Shown in pieces: positions 21,001 through 31,200 of a DNA stretch of 64,000 nt. The position numbers were made by a program, and so were the translations under genes. Where the stretch lies: positions 22,714,761-22,778,760 of the forward strand of contig CP154957.1 of NCBI GenBank assembly GCA_039621445.1, read 5' to 3'. Source of the DNA: Euglena gracilis (lineage: Eukaryota; Euglenida; Euglenophyceae; Euglenales). How positions within the stretch are numbered: the stretch's first letter is position 1; each line of letters starts with the position of its first letter. The notes under the pieces were generated by a model that saw only the letters and a program-made list of their open reading frames with translations, was not told where the DNA came from and did no database searches.

Positions 21001-24000
21001 ACAGAACTGGTGTTCCCAACCTTCGGCGGTCAAAGGACATTCCCAGAACACTAAACTGCAATGTTATGCTACTTTGGATTTCGCCAAATTCCGACGATCG
21101 CGAGCGTATCTCTGGCTGTGTCAATCGCTCAGTTACAAACTCACCCCTCAATCGAAAGCTCTTGTCATCAGATGACTCATGATGACCACCAAATTCAGCC
21201 ACGCTGCACAGTGCGCTTATGGAAATCCTAATTTAACAATTTTTATACCAGAACCCTCAGGTCGTCGACTTAGAGATAAATTGTTTCTGTATCTTTCGTC
21301 ATGCTTCTCAAACTAAACAGGACCGAAAATCACCACAAATTTCGACTCGGATTCTGGCTGATCCGACGATCACAAGCGTATCTCTGGCTGTGTGCAACTT
21401 TCGGGTACCAAGTCACCCCTCAAACGAAAGCTCTTTTCAACAGATGGCCAGCAGTGGTTATGAGATTTTTCCACGCTGCACAGTACTCTTATTCCAAAAG
21501 AGCACCCATTTTCACCAAAATCGGATACCCAGCCCAGTGATCCCCAAATGGCAAATTACATTGCACTACACGGTTAAAGCCGTCAAATCAGCACCCACGA
21601 CCATTTTCGGCCATTTTTGGGCATTTAGTAACGTTTTCTTGTGATGGCAGAACCAGTGTTAGGGACGCCAGGTTTTGGACAGAACCGGTGTCCCCCACCC
21701 CTCTCACGGACAGAACCGGCGTCCCTAAAACCAGTGGGGGGGGGGGGTGGCGCCGGCTCTGTTGTGAACCCAGTGGCCCAAACGCCGGTTTACACCAAAC
21801 GACTGAATTTTTCGCACTTCACACCGTATGTTTTTGCATTTCTGGTCAATTTTTTGCACTTAATCTCAAAAATGTTTGCACCTTGTCACAGAAATATTTG
21901 CCTCCGTTCCGAAAATTTTTGCACTTGGATCAGGTGTTTTGTACAGCTGCCCTTTGAAACTCCAATCGGAGTGGATCCTTTTTCCATTGTGCAGTGCAAC
22001 GCTTTTTTTCATGTGCAAAATGTAATGACAGAGAGCAACTTTTTTCGGAACAAGTGCAAATATTTTTGGGCTTTGGGCAGTTTTTTTGAGGGCACTGGGC
22101 AAAATTTTTGACAGGTTGGGGCAAATATTTTTGCCAGCCGTGGGCAAACATTTCAGATGCTAGGTGTAACTTCCAAACCGCCATGGCCAACTTTGTCGCC
22201 CCCTGATCCTTTTCTCCAGCTCATCGAGGACTGAAGCCCTTGATAATTTGAGGGGAGAGGCTTCCAAACAGAGAATCAAGCTGAAAGATTTACCTCATCA
22301 GAGTTTGGAGGTTGGTCAGTTTGGAGGTACCATTGTTCAGGTATGTCTCCCCCCCCCAAATGATTCCCTAATCCCACATCACAAGTCAGTTTAGTGTAGG
22401 TTCTGATGATGGGGTTATGGAAAATAATCAATGTTGAAGTTTTCTACATCAGAAAAGGGGTGGGGACACCGGTTCTGTCGTGAACCTGGCATCCATTTCA
22501 AAAAGCGGAGTTTTAGGGCCACCAGGTTCACGACAGAACCCGGTCAAAGAACCCCCCACCAGAACCAATTTGCGACCACTACACTGCAGTTTGGATTCCA
22601 CCGAATTTCGACGGCGCGAGCGCATCTCTGGCTGCGTCAATCATTCAAACTCACCCCTCCATCGAAAGCTCTTTCCATCAGATGACTCACCAAATGCAGT
22701 CATGCTGAGAACTCTTGTTTCCTGTCACTCTTGTTTCCTGTCACAGGCAAATCTCCCCTTCTAAACCGACCTACCCTTCCAAACTGACCCATTGCAGAAT
22801 TCAACCAAAAAGAAATAAACCGACCCATGGCAAGTTGGAACATAATGGAAGCCGCCAACAGAAAGAGCGTCCAGGCTCATTGAATGGTTTTTTTTGCATG
22901 AAATATGAGCAGATGGAGCGTTGTTTGGTTCCCCATCTCCACATCACAAGCAAAAGAGGACAGGACAGTGGAAAGCGCATCAAACATTGGCTGTGACAGG
23001 AGAAACATGAAGTCACCCTTCTGAAACCGACCCCCCGTCCAAACTGATCCCCTCCGGGATCTCCACCAACCCAAAATTCCAAAACCGACGGGCGGTTTAC
23101 ACCTAACACTCACAGTTTCCGGGATGTTTTGCCATAATTTTTGGCACTTTTGCCAGAATTCTGTGTGCCTTTTGCAAAATATTTGTGTAATTTTTGCCAT
23201 AATTTTGGACGCCTCATGACGAATCCCGCTGTGCGCAGGTCTCCGAGGTCTCCCCCCTATTTGCCCCCCCCCTGATGTTGTCACTTCCTCCACCCTGCAA
23301 CCATGAGACCGCAAAATGGCCACTCTGGGGGAGCGGACACTTCGGCGGGGGATCAAATGGCCTCTTTGGCGTCGAAGGCAAATGGCCATTTTGAGGAGGA
23401 TAAACCAAAATTTGGCAAAAAAATTGGCCACTTTTCTCAAAAATTTTGGCGAAAGGTCCCAGGTTTTGGCAAAAGCCCAAAATTATGGCAAAAGTGGTGA
23501 ACAATTTTGGCGGGAAGTCCCAAAATTGTGAGTGTTAGGTGTAAATGGGGGGGTTACCACACATTTCGTTTCTGATTTTGGCTGATCTGGCAATCGCAAG
23601 TGTATCTCTGGCTGTGTGCAACGTTGAAGTTCCCCCTTGATTGAAAGCTCTTTTCAACAGACGACCAGCGGTGACCTTGACGGTCTTCACGGTCTTTTTC
23701 AAAACAACGCCAATTTTCACCAAAATTGAATACCCAAATTGGCAAATTTCATTGTACCACATGGACTTCAACAACCAACTTTGGCCATTTTGGGCACTTT
23801 AAATATAATTTTTATTCGTGACAGAACTGGCAATCCTAACACCAGGTTTGGAACAGAACCGGCGTTATTTAACTTTCTTCACAGATAGAGCCAGCATCTG
23901 TGAACTAGTGGGGGGGAACACTGGTCCTGTCGTGAGCCCAACCCAAACACCAGAGTTTCATGGAGACCAAAGTGCTTTGGGTCTGAAGGCATTGTCTTTT

Positions 24001-26694
24001 TTCCATTGTTGCTGTGAGTGGGGGCCTGGAGACACAGATGTAAGTGTTGCATATGCCACTTTGCAGACAAGTCACACTGCAAGTGACGGTGTCACATACC
24101 CCGCACAGGTCTTTCCATTTGTGACATTCAGCTGCTGTTTTTTGCGCCTTCTTCGCCTACTTCCTTTCATCATCACCCCTCCTGATGACCAACTGTTCTT
24201 TTTGCTTTTGTAACTGACCCCCCCCCATGTGACCAAAAGTGGATCAAAAAATAATTTTTTTTCTTCGAAAATGCATTTGCATCAATCCCTCACCTTCCTC
24301 TGTGGGGAGGTTGGCAGTGACTGACTGCTTCCCAAAAATGAATGAATGGTTGTTGTTGTTTTTTTGCAAGCACCCCTCCCATGCCCGGCCCAGGGTATTA
24401 AGTGAGTGTTGGTTTTGCACTCCGGACCCCCCCCTTGGGGCCGAGGAAACCAAAAAATTTTCTTTCCCCGACGCTTTGCGCCAGAAAATTTATGTTTTTA
24501 TCACCTGTTTTTGTCAGTTTGGAGGAAAAAAATCTGAAAACGAAAATTTTGGCACTTTTTGAAGCTCCCGAAAAAGTTTTCTGGCACTTTGCACTGGTTT
24601 TTTTTCCAGGGGGGTCAGGGACACACCATTGCTTACGGTGTGTCCGACCCCACCCTCCGTGGGGATGACTGACTGGTCTAACCCCCCCCAAATAACCTGG
24701 TGGGGTGCCAGGTTATTGGAACCAACTTTTGGTCCTGTGCCCCCCCAGGTTATTTGGGCCCTTTTTTCAGCGTCGTAAAGGAATTTCGCCTCAAAAGGGG
24801 GGTGCCAAGTTACTGGAACCGTCTTTTTTGCCCATCCCTGCCAAGTTATTCGGCCCCCGCCAGGAGCAAGGACCCCGCCAGGTTATTTTGGGGGTTTATT
24901 TGGAGTGACTGACTGGGTTTTGGCTAGACCTCCGGGGGGGGGGGTGGCCAAAAATGGCCGAAAGTGGCCACCCAGCACCAAAGGCGCCGGAAAACTTTGG
25001 CATTGTTGATCAAAATCCTTTGATTTTTGACCATTTTCTGCCGAGTGGCCAAACCCCCCCCCCCCCCCCCCCGGGAGGAGAGTGGGTGACTGGTTTTTGA
25101 AAAGTGACTGACTGGTTTTTTGGAAGCGACCTGGAGGTCGGTAAGACCACCCCCTCCCCCCTCCCCCTCATTAATACTGGCCCTCACACCTGAATGCCCT
25201 GACCGGGGCACAGGTTAAGAAAATTTGACCCCCCCCCAGGGGTCCCAGCCAGTAGCAGGGGATTTCTTAAGCCGGAGGGTACCCTATCCCCCAGGGGGGG
25301 TCCAGCCAGCCACCAGCTCAAATCCAGCCAGCAGCCCAAATTCGGGCGGAGCCCCCCCCCCCCCCAGGGGGTCGAGTGAAATAAAGTCGGGTCCAGCCCA
25401 GCCAGAGGCCGGGCCAGCCGGCCGCAGGCTGGCCAGCCAACTGGGCTGCCCAGCTCACCTATCCATGCATTTTTTCCCCTCATCACAGCTTCCTCCATCA
25501 CAGCCCCCCAGCCGTGATGTAGGTCCGTCCATCAAAATGTCGACATGGCAAAAATGTGTTAGAAAATTTTGTTTTTCATCGACCCAGCCCAGCCCAGCCC
25601 AGCCCCCTCCAGCCCCTCCCCCCCCCCCCCCCGGGGGGCTCCAGCCAGCAGCTCATTTCCAGCCAGCAGCATTTTTGCCAGCCGGAGGCTGGACCCCCCC
25701 CCCGGGGTCCTTGAGAAATTCCCTGGCCAGTAGCCTTTTTCCAGCCAGGGACCCCCCCCCCAACGAGATTTGAGAGGGTGGCTGGACGGTATCGGATTTT
25801 TCGCTTTCGGGGGTGCAAAAAATGGGCAAAAATGGATCAAAAATGGGCGAAAATGGGTCAGATTTGGGCTGGCCAGGAAAAAAAATTGGGGTAAAAAAAT
25901 CGATTTTTTGCATATTTCCGGAGGGAGGAGGGTCACTTTACACTTTCAAAAGACAGTCACTTATCAAAAACTAGTCACCCACTTCCCCCCCAGGAGGGTG
26001 TCGGTCATTTTCACCACTCGGCCAAAATGGCTCAAAACCCAAAAATTTTCCAACGCCTTTGGCGCTGGGTGGCCACTTTCGGCTAGTCCTGGCCCCCCTC
26101 CCGGCTGGGTCGCAAAGCAGCGAAAAAAGAACTGGGGAATGCCTTTAGATAACCTCATTTTGTGTGGGGGGTGCCCTGCCGGGCTCGGTGGTGGGGTACT
26201 TCAAAAGCAGCCTGGAGAGAACCCAAGAGAGCAAGTGCCGAGGTCCTTGATGATAGTGATCATTTGATTTTGTTTGACAGTCGACCAAAAGGTTTGGTTG
26301 TTCTTTCATCGCCAATTCAGGAAGATCTGGTCAAAACATGCTCGCAGCGATGGTGGCTGCTGTGCGTTCTGCTCTCGTGGCCCAAGATTCAACGCTGACC
26401 ACCGCCAGCCTGCCAATTGTGGTTGGTGAGACCGGATGGCCCACCGCTGGCAACACCTATGCCACTGTGGCCAATGCACACACCTATGTCAATAATGCTA
26501 TCAACTCTGGGATTCCTTTGTATGCCTTTGAGGCCTTTGATGAGCTTCTGAAGGGCAGCGGCAGTGGCAGTGGTTCAACCAACACTGTCGAATCCAGGCG
26601 TTGATCAAAACGTCGGAATTTCTTTCATCTCTATCACTCACCATTTATGTTGCCTCTCGAAGCCAGGGCTGTATGGGAATCCCCGCAAACCCAT
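18075..26694 (+). CDS. GH17 family glucan endo-1,3-beta-glucosidase-like gene, repeat-invaded
   Basis: Pieces of one glycoside hydrolase 17 protein occur in order on the plus strand. Exon 1 (18075 to about 18510) starts MLRILGLAIMAWTGHA, a likely signal peptide. It continues ELGWNINFGFQQNPLN and VLAALHTHGIRNIVVGIPN, and includes LAVGNEPTLS, where the Glu of GNEP is the family acid/base. Exon 2 (about 18996-19262) has VKLTVPFDSGILGNSYPPS and SPFTVNLYPFFSL. Exon 3 (24038-24108) has VAYATLQTSHTASDGVTYP, between an AG and a GT. Exon 4 (about 26321-26604) has LPIVVGETGWPTAG, containing the nucleophile Glu, and LYAFEAFDELLKG. A last piece, PGLYGNPRKP, is at 26663-26694. The enzyme class hydrolyses beta-1,3-glucan, normally secreted or at the cell wall. 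A TTTGTTTCCAG just before the ATG suggests a 5'-UTR intron. Several junction phases do not fit simple splicing, so a missed exon, damage by repeats, or a pseudogene remain possible. Confidence 0.85.
18515..18990. repeat. GH17 intron 1 contents
   Basis: Holds a C-run/G-run foldback (18518-18735) enclosing an A/T hairpin (18600-18670) and about 200 bp without recognisable features before exon 2. No independent gene is seen. Confidence 0.5.
19270..19665. repeat. GH17 intron 2, left part: GTGCGCACC foldback
   Basis: After GC-rich words (19330-19540) comes a foldback at 19540-19655. Its outer arms are GAGTAGGGTAAGGTGCGCAC and GTGCGCACCTAACCCTACTC, with nested CATGGCCATGTAGCGC words. It abuts the 3' end of MAK-AN copy C, so it may be that copy's dialect block. 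Confidence 0.65.
19668..20032 (-). pseudogene. MAK-AN family protein, copy C
   Basis: From the ATG at 20032: MAKRQNLAWEASLKAPPS, LEFFVAEMQKAAAVVKND, NGPLFTSPPKKNAWNVQRA, SLAHFLSFVDLCDQLGVK, SSIDEFCVR, then a frame slip in a T-run (A-run on the plus strand, 19737-19746), then LLDEQEAIEACNKQREEQ. The positions of MAK, the F/L-S/E-F..LC helix, IDEF and LLD..A..QRE match copies A, B and D, although identity is lower. It lies inside the large GH17 intron between GTGCGCACC words (left) and GATTTTCAGGACAGGCG words (20130-20200, right). Confidence 0.5.
20100..20270. repeat. AATGAAACGATTTTCA / GGCGCC foldback
   Basis: Direct words GTAACAATGAAACGATTTTC and GTTACAATGAAATGATTTTC precede a GCGCCTTCGGCGCC hairpin and inverted GGCGTCC-type arms. 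It lies just upstream of MAK-AN copy C. Confidence 0.55.
20271..20970. other. GH17 intron 2: lower-GC interval, possible captured coding fragment
   Basis: Positions 20340-20560 contain inverted A/T-rich words (GAAATATTTTTCATTTTCCG, TTCTTGTGAGAAAAGTTCTGG). On the minus strand 20577-20939 reads VLRPTDPVTSMVFHPLCAF, then NAPLPIGVLNATELRLEAM and NHCGPAEFIDGLSLHTL. This looks like real coding sequence but I do not recognise it. It resembles a mobile-element ORF fragment more than a GH17 exon because it is on the opposite strand. Confidence 0.35.
20970..22180. repeat. GH17 intron 2: GACGCC words, tandem R3, and TTGCAC element
   Basis: GACGCCGGGTTCA..AGAAC words (20985-21020) are followed by two inverted R3 units (21060-21240 and 21300-21560). 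A second GACGCC block at 21655-21790 follows. Then comes a segment (21800-22170) with TTTTTGCACTT and AATATTTGCC words ending in GCTAGGTGTAA, the inverted relative of 9975-10200. No gene. Confidence 0.6.
22181..23095. repeat. GH17 intron 2: GACGCC-like words, R3 fragment and AAACCGACC words
   Basis: Positions 22450-22555 carry GGTTCTGTCGTGAACC-type words, a diverged GACGCC block. Positions 22560-22700 are an R3 fragment. Positions 22740-23090 contain repeated AAACYGACC(C/T)A words around a short segment. No gene is supported. Confidence 0.5.
23096..23545. mobile_element. TIR element, TTTACACCTAACACTCACA ends
   Basis: 450 bp with perfect 19-bp inverted ends TTTACACCTAACACTCACA (23096) and its reverse complement (to 23545). 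The interior is degenerate and rich in AATTTTGGC/TTTGCCA words. The ends are related to ATTACACCTAGCG at 9975. No target duplication is evident; no protein. It lies in the GH17 intron. Confidence 0.75.
23546..24037. repeat. R3 copy and GACGCC-like remnants upstream of GH17 exon 3
   Basis: R3 (23555-23790) is in the minus orientation, followed by diverged GGTTCTG words (23820-23945). The last 100 bp before exon 3 look unique. Confidence 0.5.
24681..24896. mobile_element. TA-flanked foldback MITE, CCAGGTTATT family, copy 1
   Basis: 216 bp between TA dinucleotides (24679-24680 and 24897-24898). Ends are ACCCCCCCCAAATAACCTGG and CCAGGTTATTTTGGGGGTT. Internal phrases TTATTGGAACCAACTTTTGG and CCAAGTTATTCGCCCCC-like words match the copy at 45370-45557. 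The copies preserve end structure and TA flanks. Confidence 0.75.
24897..26320. repeat. GH17 intron 3 contents: CCAGCCAGCAGC dialect
   Basis: Words GACTGACTGG (24905, 25100 and others) frame a CCAGCCAGCAGC/CTGGCTGG block (25240-25770). The phrase CACAGCCCCCCAGCC inside it recurs inverted at 60330-60350. R5 (24450-24545, just upstream) recurs at 30860-30945. Long Pro/Ser frames are compositional. A spacer of about 120 bp before exon 4 looks unique. Confidence 0.55.
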
Positions 26695-26699
26695 GGGTG

Positions 26700-27740
26700 G
26701 TGAGGGGGTCGACCCCCCCGAGGGGGTCCGCCCCCCCCCCCACCAGGCTTTCCCGTATTTCCAGAGGCGTTGATTTTTAGGTCAAAATTTTCCTTCGGCT
26801 CCTTTGGCGCCTAAGGAATTTTTTTGTGCAGGTGGACCCCCCACCAGGCCTTACACCGTACAGCCCTGCTCCAAGTTGTTCCCTTCCGAGCCAAAATCTC
26901 TAAATATCTTTGCAGTGTCCTAAAACTTTGCGTGGCCAAATAACTTTGCACAGGGAGGAAATTGATCCACAATTTCCCTGCAATTTCCGCAATTTTCCGT
27001 AGTTTTGCACAATTTTTCCGCAATTTCCTCTATTTTTCTGCAATTTTTCTCTTTCCCGCAATTTTTCCGCATGAACTTGAGGTGGAAGGCGAATTGAGGT
27101 CCGGCCATTCCTTGAACGTTTCAATAGGGGACCCAGGTGCTTTTTTTTTTGTTATTTTGTTGCAAATTTGCCAAAATTTGGCAAATATGAAAATTCCATA
27201 TGAGTGTCTCATTTTTGTCCACAAAAGTCTGTCAAAGTATTTCGCGAATGCTGTCGAAGAATCCAAATGATTTTTGAAAGGTTGCAAAAACTCTGTCAAA
27301 AAGTTCCAACAACTTGTTCTCTGGAGTAAATGTCAATCCGTTCCAACAACAAGGGGCATTAGCTGTGGAAAAATTCCACATCCTGGACCAAGTTTTTTCT
27401 TGAAACCAAAGTTTTCGGCAATTTTTTGCCGGTTTTGGATTTTCCACCCAAGAAATTACATATTTCCAGAATCAGCATGTTCCCAAAATTTCAGAAAATC
27501 ATGTTTTGGGACCTTTTTTGTTGGAAAAAAAAATGTGAAGAACGGCTCAAAATTTACACTTGTATTGCAAAATGACCAAATTTGTGAATTTTTTCTCAGT
27601 CCCCTCCAGCAGAAGTGCGCTAATTCCGCAATTTTTCGCAATTTTCTGCAATTTTCCCGCAATTTATGATTTTTTTCCTGCAATTTTTTTTTGCAAACCA
27701 ATGGCTTTTAAAAAAGGTCAATCCGTCCGCCAATAGTTTT
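26700..27740. repeat. CCGCAATTTT arrays and intervening unique-looking DNA
   Basis: After a GGGGTCGACCCCCCCGAG foldback remnant (26703-26850), degenerate repeats of CCGCAATTTTC occupy 26960-27075 and 27615-27690. They give repetitive minus-strand frames (GNCGK-type) that are artefacts. The middle (27120-27600) is A/T-rich with no recognised feature. Confidence 0.5.
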
Positions 27741-27745
27741 GGGCA

Positions 27746-28326
27746 AAACCCCCCCTAATAAGTGCGCGGTGCCCTAATTGTGCACAGTGCCCTAATAAGT
27801 GCGCACCCCCCAAGTGTCCTTCTTCCCCGACCCCCACCCCCCTATCTCTCCCCCCTCCCCCTCCTTCTTACTACTTCCCCCCCCCACCCCTCCTCCTTCT
27901 CCCTCCCCCCCCCAACCAGCCCCCTCCCCCCCCCCCCCCCCCCCCCCCTTTTCCCCCCCCCCCCCCCCCCCCCCCTCCCCCCTCCCCCGCCTCCCCCCCC
28001 CCCCCCCCCCCCTCCCCCCCCCCCCCCCCCCCCCCCCCCCCGTCCCGAAATCACTGTCACATCTCAGGTCGGAAAGCACACACAAGCTATGAGTCAAGTG
28101 ATTATGTGTCAAATTTGGGCTTGGATGATAGAAATATTTGGTCTGAGAAGGACAATTTTGAGAATTGAAATCACAAAATAGGGGGAAATTTGAAAAAGAG
28201 TGGGGGAAACGTATGTCCGGCTTTGTCCTAAAAAGTGCGCAGTGCCCTAATAAGTGCGCACCCTTTGGGTTCCGAAATTACGTCCTTAATATGCGCGCAC
28301 CCGGTACTTATTAGGGGGGGGGGGTT
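27746..28326. mobile_element. Foldback element, AATAAGTGCGC dialect, with polypyrimidine core
   Basis: Ends are CCCCCCTAATAAGTGCGC (27748) and CGGTACTTATTAGGGGGG (to 28326), with repeated GCCCTAATAAGTGCGCAC words inside both arms. The centre holds a tract of about 215 bp that is almost pure C/T (27826-28041). No convincing target duplication. Confidence 0.65.
27826..28041. repeat. Polypyrimidine (C-rich) tract
   Basis: About 215 bp with almost no purines on this strand, including C-runs above 20. The Pro-rich plus-strand and Gly-rich minus-strand frames are translations of this tract and not genes. The exact C-run lengths are likely unreliable in the assembly. Confidence 0.95.
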
Positions 28327-28992
28327 ACTGCCCAAATATCTTTGCAGGGCGGGGCCAAAAACAATCAGTCCACTAACTTTGCAGGGGGCAAAGTTTTGGG
28401 GGGGGTTACAGGAATCCCATGGGCGGTCAACCCTATTCTAATCCTTGTGGTGGGTGGTGGCGGCCCCACCTTAACCCGCATTTCTGATGGCGGCATTTTC
28501 AGTCCACGCTGAAAGAATTTTGTGTTGTTCTGTGCTGTAATATCCTCAGCAAAATGGCAGAGCCAAAGCGTGTGCAATTTCAAAAAAAATTGTTTGAAAA
28601 CGTTATTTGGGGCCATTTTCAAGGCCTAAAAAATTTATTTGTGCACTTTGCATCAGAATTCTTTCGCACCGTGGGGGGAGGACCAGGGCGTTGCTCAAGC
28701 TGGAGGGCATCATCCGTATGACTTATTCGAGGTCCAAAAATGGGCCACCAAGAAAAGGGCAAAGAAAATGGGTCGAATTTGGGTTGGCCAGGGCAAATTC
28801 AGGGTCAAAAAATTGCTTGTTTGCATGATTTGCAAACAACCCATTTTGGGGCTTTTTTCAGTTTCTTTTTTTGGTGCCAGTTTAACAGTCACGCTTAGTT
28901 CCAGCCGGGGGACCCCTGTGGAAGCGGGGGGGGGGGTCAGCCAGCAGCTTTTTTTCCAGCCAGCCCAAATTTTCCAGCCTCTGAGCTGGAAC
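28327..28992. other. Interval with weak coding-like segment
   Basis: Positions 28480-28625 on the minus strand contain an open run near LHTLWLCHFAEDITAQNN that is not recognised. Positions 28700-28990 carry TTGGGCTGGCCAGG and CCAGCCAGC words. Nothing else is supported. Confidence 0.3.
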
Positions 28993-29396
28993 CAGGGTTT
29001 GATATAAGGAGGGCGTACACGGTTTAGGTGGGGGGGTGCCCCCCACCCCCCCCCCCTCCTGGCCCGCAGGGGGGGGGGGTCCGGCTCCGCCCCCACTCCT
29101 GCCAGGGGGTGGTCTGGGTGACCGAAAATTTTTGACCTCCCAAAACGACCAAAAGTGCCATTTTGGGCACTTTTTGGGCAAAAAAATGCCAAAAATGCAA
29201 AAAAAAATTCGGCGCGAAGCGCCGGAGGAAAAAATTGACCCTTTTTGGGGGGGTCCCAGGTACCCCCCCCAGGGTCGGTCGGACCCACGCCGCTGTTTAG
29301 GTGGGGGGGTGGCCCTCCCACCCCCCCCCCCCCTTCCTGGCCCGCAGGGGGGGGGGTCCGGACCACCCCCCCCACCTGTCCTTATATCAAACCCGG
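28993..29396. mobile_element. hAT-like MITE, CAGGGTTTGATATAAGG ends
   Basis: 404 bp flanked by an exact 8-bp duplication GCTGGAAC (28985-28992 and 29397-29404). The left end is CAGGGTTTGATATAAGG; the right end is the inverted CCGGGTTTGATATAAGG. Eight-bp duplication plus a CAGGG terminus is typical of hAT. Internally two C-run/G-run foldbacks frame GCGCGAAGCGCC. A lone left-type end with TTTGATATAAGG is at about 31249. No coding capacity. Confidence 0.85.
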
Positions 29397-29404
29397 GCTG
29401 GAAC

Positions 29405-31200
29405 CCCCCGGGAGGCGACTGACTGGTTTTTGGTTTTGGCAACTGACTGGTTAGGGCGGTCGGCCAGGAATGGCCGAAAGTGGCCACCCAACGCAAGGCG
29501 CGGATTCTTTTTGATTTTTTTTGACCAAATCCGTTGATTTTCAGCCATTTTCCATCCCCCCTGTTGATCTTCGTGCCCACCGACCGGGCTCCTCCAACCC
29601 CTGACCGGGGGGGGGGGGGGGGCATATGCACCCCCTGACCTGCAACCCCTGACCGGGATGGTCGTACGACCAGGTGCCAAAAAAAATTATTGTACTATTT
29701 TTATTATTATACTATTTGTCTCGGGTCACCTACAACCCCCCGACCAGGGGGATGGTTGTACGCACCCCCTGACCTGCAACCCCGACTGGGGGGTGGTCGG
29801 TGTTCAGGGTGGTCAGTGGGCGGGGGGGGGGAGACGTGGGCAAGAGGGCCCAACCAACCCACCACAGCACTGTCCGGCACTGAAATCACCAAAGGAAAAT
29901 TTTGCTCTAAAATCTGGCGCCCCAAATATGGAAGGGTCCCCCCGCAGGGTCTGAGCAAGCGGGGAATACCTACCTCCCCCCCCCGGGGAATTGTCGCCTG
30001 ACAGGTTGGCCGGTGGTGGGGACGCCTGACGACTTCCTATCGTGGCAGGATGGCTGGTACCAAGGGCCCTGACAGTTTCCTGGGTGGGCATTTCAAGGGA
30101 AAGTCAATGAAAAATTGAATTAGAAAATACGTTTTTGAAAAAGTTTCAACAAGCAAAATCATTATTTAATTATTAATTAATATTAATTTCACAAGTTGTC
30201 CGGCTAGGGTGGAAGTGTGGAGTGGGGGAAGGTTGGAGGTGAATCAGCTGACTCCCCCCCCCCCCGGGCGCAGAGCCCAACAAAAAATTCTCATCATGGC
30301 CATGCAAAAGGCATCAACAGCATCCTGTGATACTTTTTTGAAAAAAGGCCGAGTAGCCATAGTGACCCACCCTCAGGGGGGTTGAAAAAGGCTTTTTTTT
30401 GAAAGTGGAAAGTGACTCCCCCCCCTTGCTAGAAATTTGGGCTGGCCAGCCTGCCCCCCCCCCCCCGGGGGGGGCGGGGGGGGGGGGGAACTGGACCCTG
30501 GTTGGACCTGAGGTGGGCTGGGCTAGGCCTAAATTAGGCAATTGCCTAAAAAATGACCTGCAAACCACAGTATTGAAAAAAAATGACCATCTGACAACCC
30601 CCCCCCCCAAATGTCCAAAACACCCCAAACCACCATTTTTGCCACTTTTGGACACTTTTTTTTGGTTGGACACTCCAAAAACGGGCTGGCTAGTAGGGCT
30701 AGCAGCAACCCCAGGGGGGAGGTGCTGCTGCGGCTGGGCTGGCTGCAGCCCCCCCCCTCCCCAGGGGTTCTGCAAAACCTTAAAGAGATTCCCGGGACCC
30801 TGACAACTTCCTATGCCGACACACTGGCCAGTAACGGGGACTTTGACAGTTTCATTGATATTTTTTCCTTCCCCGGCACTTTTGCGCCAGAAAACTTATG
30901 TTTTTTATCATCTGCTTTTTTTGTCAATTTGGTGGAAAAATAACCTGTAAGCGTCATTCTTACCACCCTCCCCCCCCCCCGGGAAATGGTCATCCCCCCG
31001 GGATTTTTTTTTGTCCTTGAAGAGATGTATGGTCTCAGGTATTGTGAAAAAAATGCTCCAATTCATGATAAGCCAGTGCTTGAATAAATAAAAATTCTCG
31101 TGATACACCATTTATTTGCTGGTTAATTCACATTGTGTTCCTGTCAAACAGAAAACAATACAAAGCATTTGGTTAAGCCTTTTTTTCAAAAAAAATGCAA
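29405..31200. repeat. GGTCGGGGGTTGCAGG dialect, CTGGCTGG words and R5
   Basis: Positions 29590-29800 carry CCCCTGACCTGCAACCCC words that recur inverted at 35080-35410. Positions 30430-30780 carry the CCAGCCAGC/CTGGCTGG dialect. Positions 30860-30945 are R5, matching 24450-24545. A short A/T-rich piece at 30150-30195 has TTAATTATTAATTAATATTAA. No gene supported. Confidence 0.5.

Noticed and set aside
26811-27124. Lys/Asn/Gly-rich minus-strand frames around 27.0 kb
   Set aside because: They translate degenerate CCGCAATTTT repeats; overlapping frames give the same biased residues.
27792-28112. Long Pro-rich (plus) and Gly-rich (minus) open frames
   Set aside because: They translate a nearly pure C/T tract; no codon structure, start context or conservation.
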